Source: DATJFH01 sp035495815
Lineage (GTDB): Bacteria; Acidobacteriota; Terriglobia; Bryobacterales; Bryobacteraceae
NCBI GenBank assembly: GCA_035495815.1
Contig: DATJFH010000110.1
Coordinates: 1-8,138 of the forward strand
Direction of reading: 5' to 3'
DNA: 8,138 nt
Shown: in pieces, positions 7,178-8,138 of the stretch
How positions within the stretch are numbered: the first letter of the stretch is position 1
Layout of the letters: the number at the start of each line of letters is the position of its first letter
Translations under genes and position numbers: made by a program
Notes under the pieces: generated by a model
Told to the model about the DNA's origin: nothing
What the model saw: the letters and a program-made list of their open reading frames with translations, nothing else
The model's database searches: none

Positions 7178-7344
7178 TCTGCCTCTACATTTACTATTCT
7201 TGCATCGGATGTCCGGTTTCAGATTTCTTAAAGCCGACGCAGCCGACGCCCGCTCGAAAAAGGCGCGGCCGGAGCGCGAGTGGGGCGTGTCTTCGACGGC
7301 GCCTGCGCAGCGGGCAGGACAGCTTCGCCCGCCGGCCGCGCCGA
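7178..7344. promoter_or_regulatory. Divergent intergenic region between the ABC operon and the DUF4350-like gene
   Basis: About 167 nt separate the two divergent starts. The part nearest the ABC gene (about 7186-7232) is clearly richer in A/T than the rest of the window, as expected for promoters on both strands. A TTGCAT at 7200-7205 and an AATAGTAAAT-like stretch on the minus strand are possible elements, but neither has a well-spaced partner hexamer. I therefore mark the region only, not individual promoters. The portion 7240-7344 is again GC-rich, and frame +1 is open through it without any ATG, GTG or TTG. Confidence 0.35.
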
Positions 7345-8138
7345 TTGCTTTCGAGCGCCTTGCTTTGCGCAGCCGCTTTGTTCTCCCAGCAGAACCGGGA
7401 TACGGCCTATAAGCCGCCGGCGCGCGAGCCGAGCTACCGGCAGCGCGGTCCCGTCGTCCTGATCGACGAAGGGCACTACAACTTTCACACCGCGGGCGGG
7501 CGGTTCCAGACGTTCGCGGACCTGTTGCGAAGCGACGGGTACACGGTGAAGCCTCTGGCGGGGCCGTTCACGCCGCAGTCGCTCCTGCCCGCGCGGGTGC
7601 TGGTGATCTCCAACGCGCTCTCGAAACGGAACGAGAATGACTGGTCGCTACCGACGCCATCGGCGTTTACGGACGAGGAAATCGCCACCGTGGCGGCATG
7701 GGTGCGGGGCGGGGGAAGGCTGCTGCTGATTGCCGACCACATGCCGTTCCCGGGCTGCGCCGACAACCTGGCGGGCGCGTTGGGGGTCCGGTTCATCAAC
7801 GCGTTCGTCTCGGACAGCCGGCCGCAGCCGCCTCCGGACGTCTTCTCGCGGGGCGATGGCTCGCTTGCGGATCACGCGATCACCGAAGGAAGAAGCGCGC
7901 GGGAGCGGATCGAATCGGTGGCCACGTTCGGCGGGTCCGCGTTCCAGGCGGAAGGCGCGGCGCCGCTTCTGGTGCTGGGTCCGTATTTTGTGGCGGCGAC
8001 CCCGAAATCGCTGGCGGACATGAATCCGTCCACCCCGCGCATTCCGGTCAAGGGATGGCTGCAAGGGGCCGTTCTGACGGTGGGGAAGGGGCGGGTGGCG
8101 GTGTTCGGCGAGGCGGGAATGTTTACGGCGCAGGTCTC
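7345..8138 (+). CDS. Exported DUF4350-like protein with a glutamine-amidotransferase-like fold (3' partial)
   Basis: The frame is open from TTG 7345 to the window end (264 visible codons). It begins with a secretion-signal-like core (A-L-L-C-A-A-A-L-F-S-Q-Q, about 5-16) and then has a globular domain. Features are a first strand and turn P-V-V-L-I-D-E-G-H-Y-N-F-H (36-48), A-R-V-L-V-I-S-N (83-90), and a helix plus strand with W-V-R-G-G-G-R-L-L-L-I-A-D-H (119-132). S-L-A-D-H-A-I-T (173-180), W-L-Q-G-A (238-242) and V-F-G-E-A-G-M-F (253-260) follow. The strand-helix pattern resembles the class I glutamine-amidotransferase-like fold of DUF4350-type proteins, but I see no nucleophile-elbow Cys, so an amidotransferase activity is not claimed. 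Similar secreted proteins I recall from Acidobacteriota end some 30-40 residues later, so little is missing. The start is uncertain: no ATG or GTG lies in frame, TTG 7345 or 7360 lack a clear ribosome site, and the Arg-rich codons just upstream (7330-7344) look like a signal-peptide n-region. Function is unknown. Confidence 0.78.
   Translation, partial: MLSSALLCAAALFSQQNRDTAYKPPAREPSYRQRGPVVLIDEGHYNFHTAGGRFQTFADLLRSDGYTVKPLAGPFTPQSLLPARVLVISNALSKRNENDWSLPTPSAFTDEEIATVAAWVRGGGRLLLIADHMPFPGCADNLAGALGVRFINAFVSDSRPQPPPDVFSRGDGSLADHAITEGRSARERIESVATFGGSAFQAEGAAPLLVLGPYFVAATPKSLADMNPSTPRIPVKGWLQGAVLTVGKGRVAVFGEAGMFTAQV

Noticed and set aside
4469..7231. A 920-codon open frame on the + strand across both ABC genes
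   Set aside because: It is exactly antisense to two genes with complete motif sets. Its translation is Gly/Arg/Gln/Ala/His-rich low complexity, as GC-rich codon bias produces, with no recognisable domain.

Overview
The window is GC-rich bacterial DNA with tightly packed genes and strongly GC-biased third codon positions. Several gene types resemble those common in Acidobacteriota, especially Bryobacterales/Solibacter-like lineages. These are an isoquinoline 1-oxidoreductase-like molybdenum hydroxylase, a secreted SGNH-type hydrolase, a DUF4350-like secreted protein, and the C-terminal tail of a TonB-dependent-receptor-like barrel ending in R-Q-I-Q-L-G-L-R-L-x-F. The taxonomic guess is inference from gene types; there is no marker gene.

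Left part, + strand (2-2382). The C-terminal ~540 residues of a molybdopterin-binding oxidoreductase subunit run into a short-chain dehydrogenase/reductase (SDR) through a GTGA start/stop overlap. The two are almost certainly co-translated and probably act in one oxidation pathway of unknown substrate. The SDR keeps its nucleotide-binding motifs but has lost all four residues of the classical N-S-Y-K catalytic tetrad.

Middle part (2379-3823). A short minus-strand relic of an outer-membrane barrel C-terminus abuts the SDR stop. It is followed on the + strand by an exported SGNH-hydrolase-like protein. A 54-60 codon small ORF follows in the same frame, just after a strong Shine-Dalgarno sequence that points to a CTG codon.

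Right part. A minus-strand operon (7177 down to 3872) encodes a YbbA/LolD-type ABC ATPase and, 3 nt downstream, a 10-TM double-FtsX permease of the YbbP type. This is a mechanotransmission-class (type VII) ABC system, probably acting on lipids or envelope components. Its 3' end converges on the hydrolase/small-ORF unit. Divergent from it, across a relatively AT-rich intergenic stretch, is a 3'-truncated gene for an exported protein with a glutamine-amidotransferase-like (DUF4350-like) fold and no obvious ATG start.

I see no RNA gene, CRISPR array, insertion sequence or phage gene. Nothing in the window amounts to a clearly new multi-gene system. The best leads are the tetrad-less SDR coupled to a molybdenum hydroxylase, the receptor relic, and the small CTG-start ORF.
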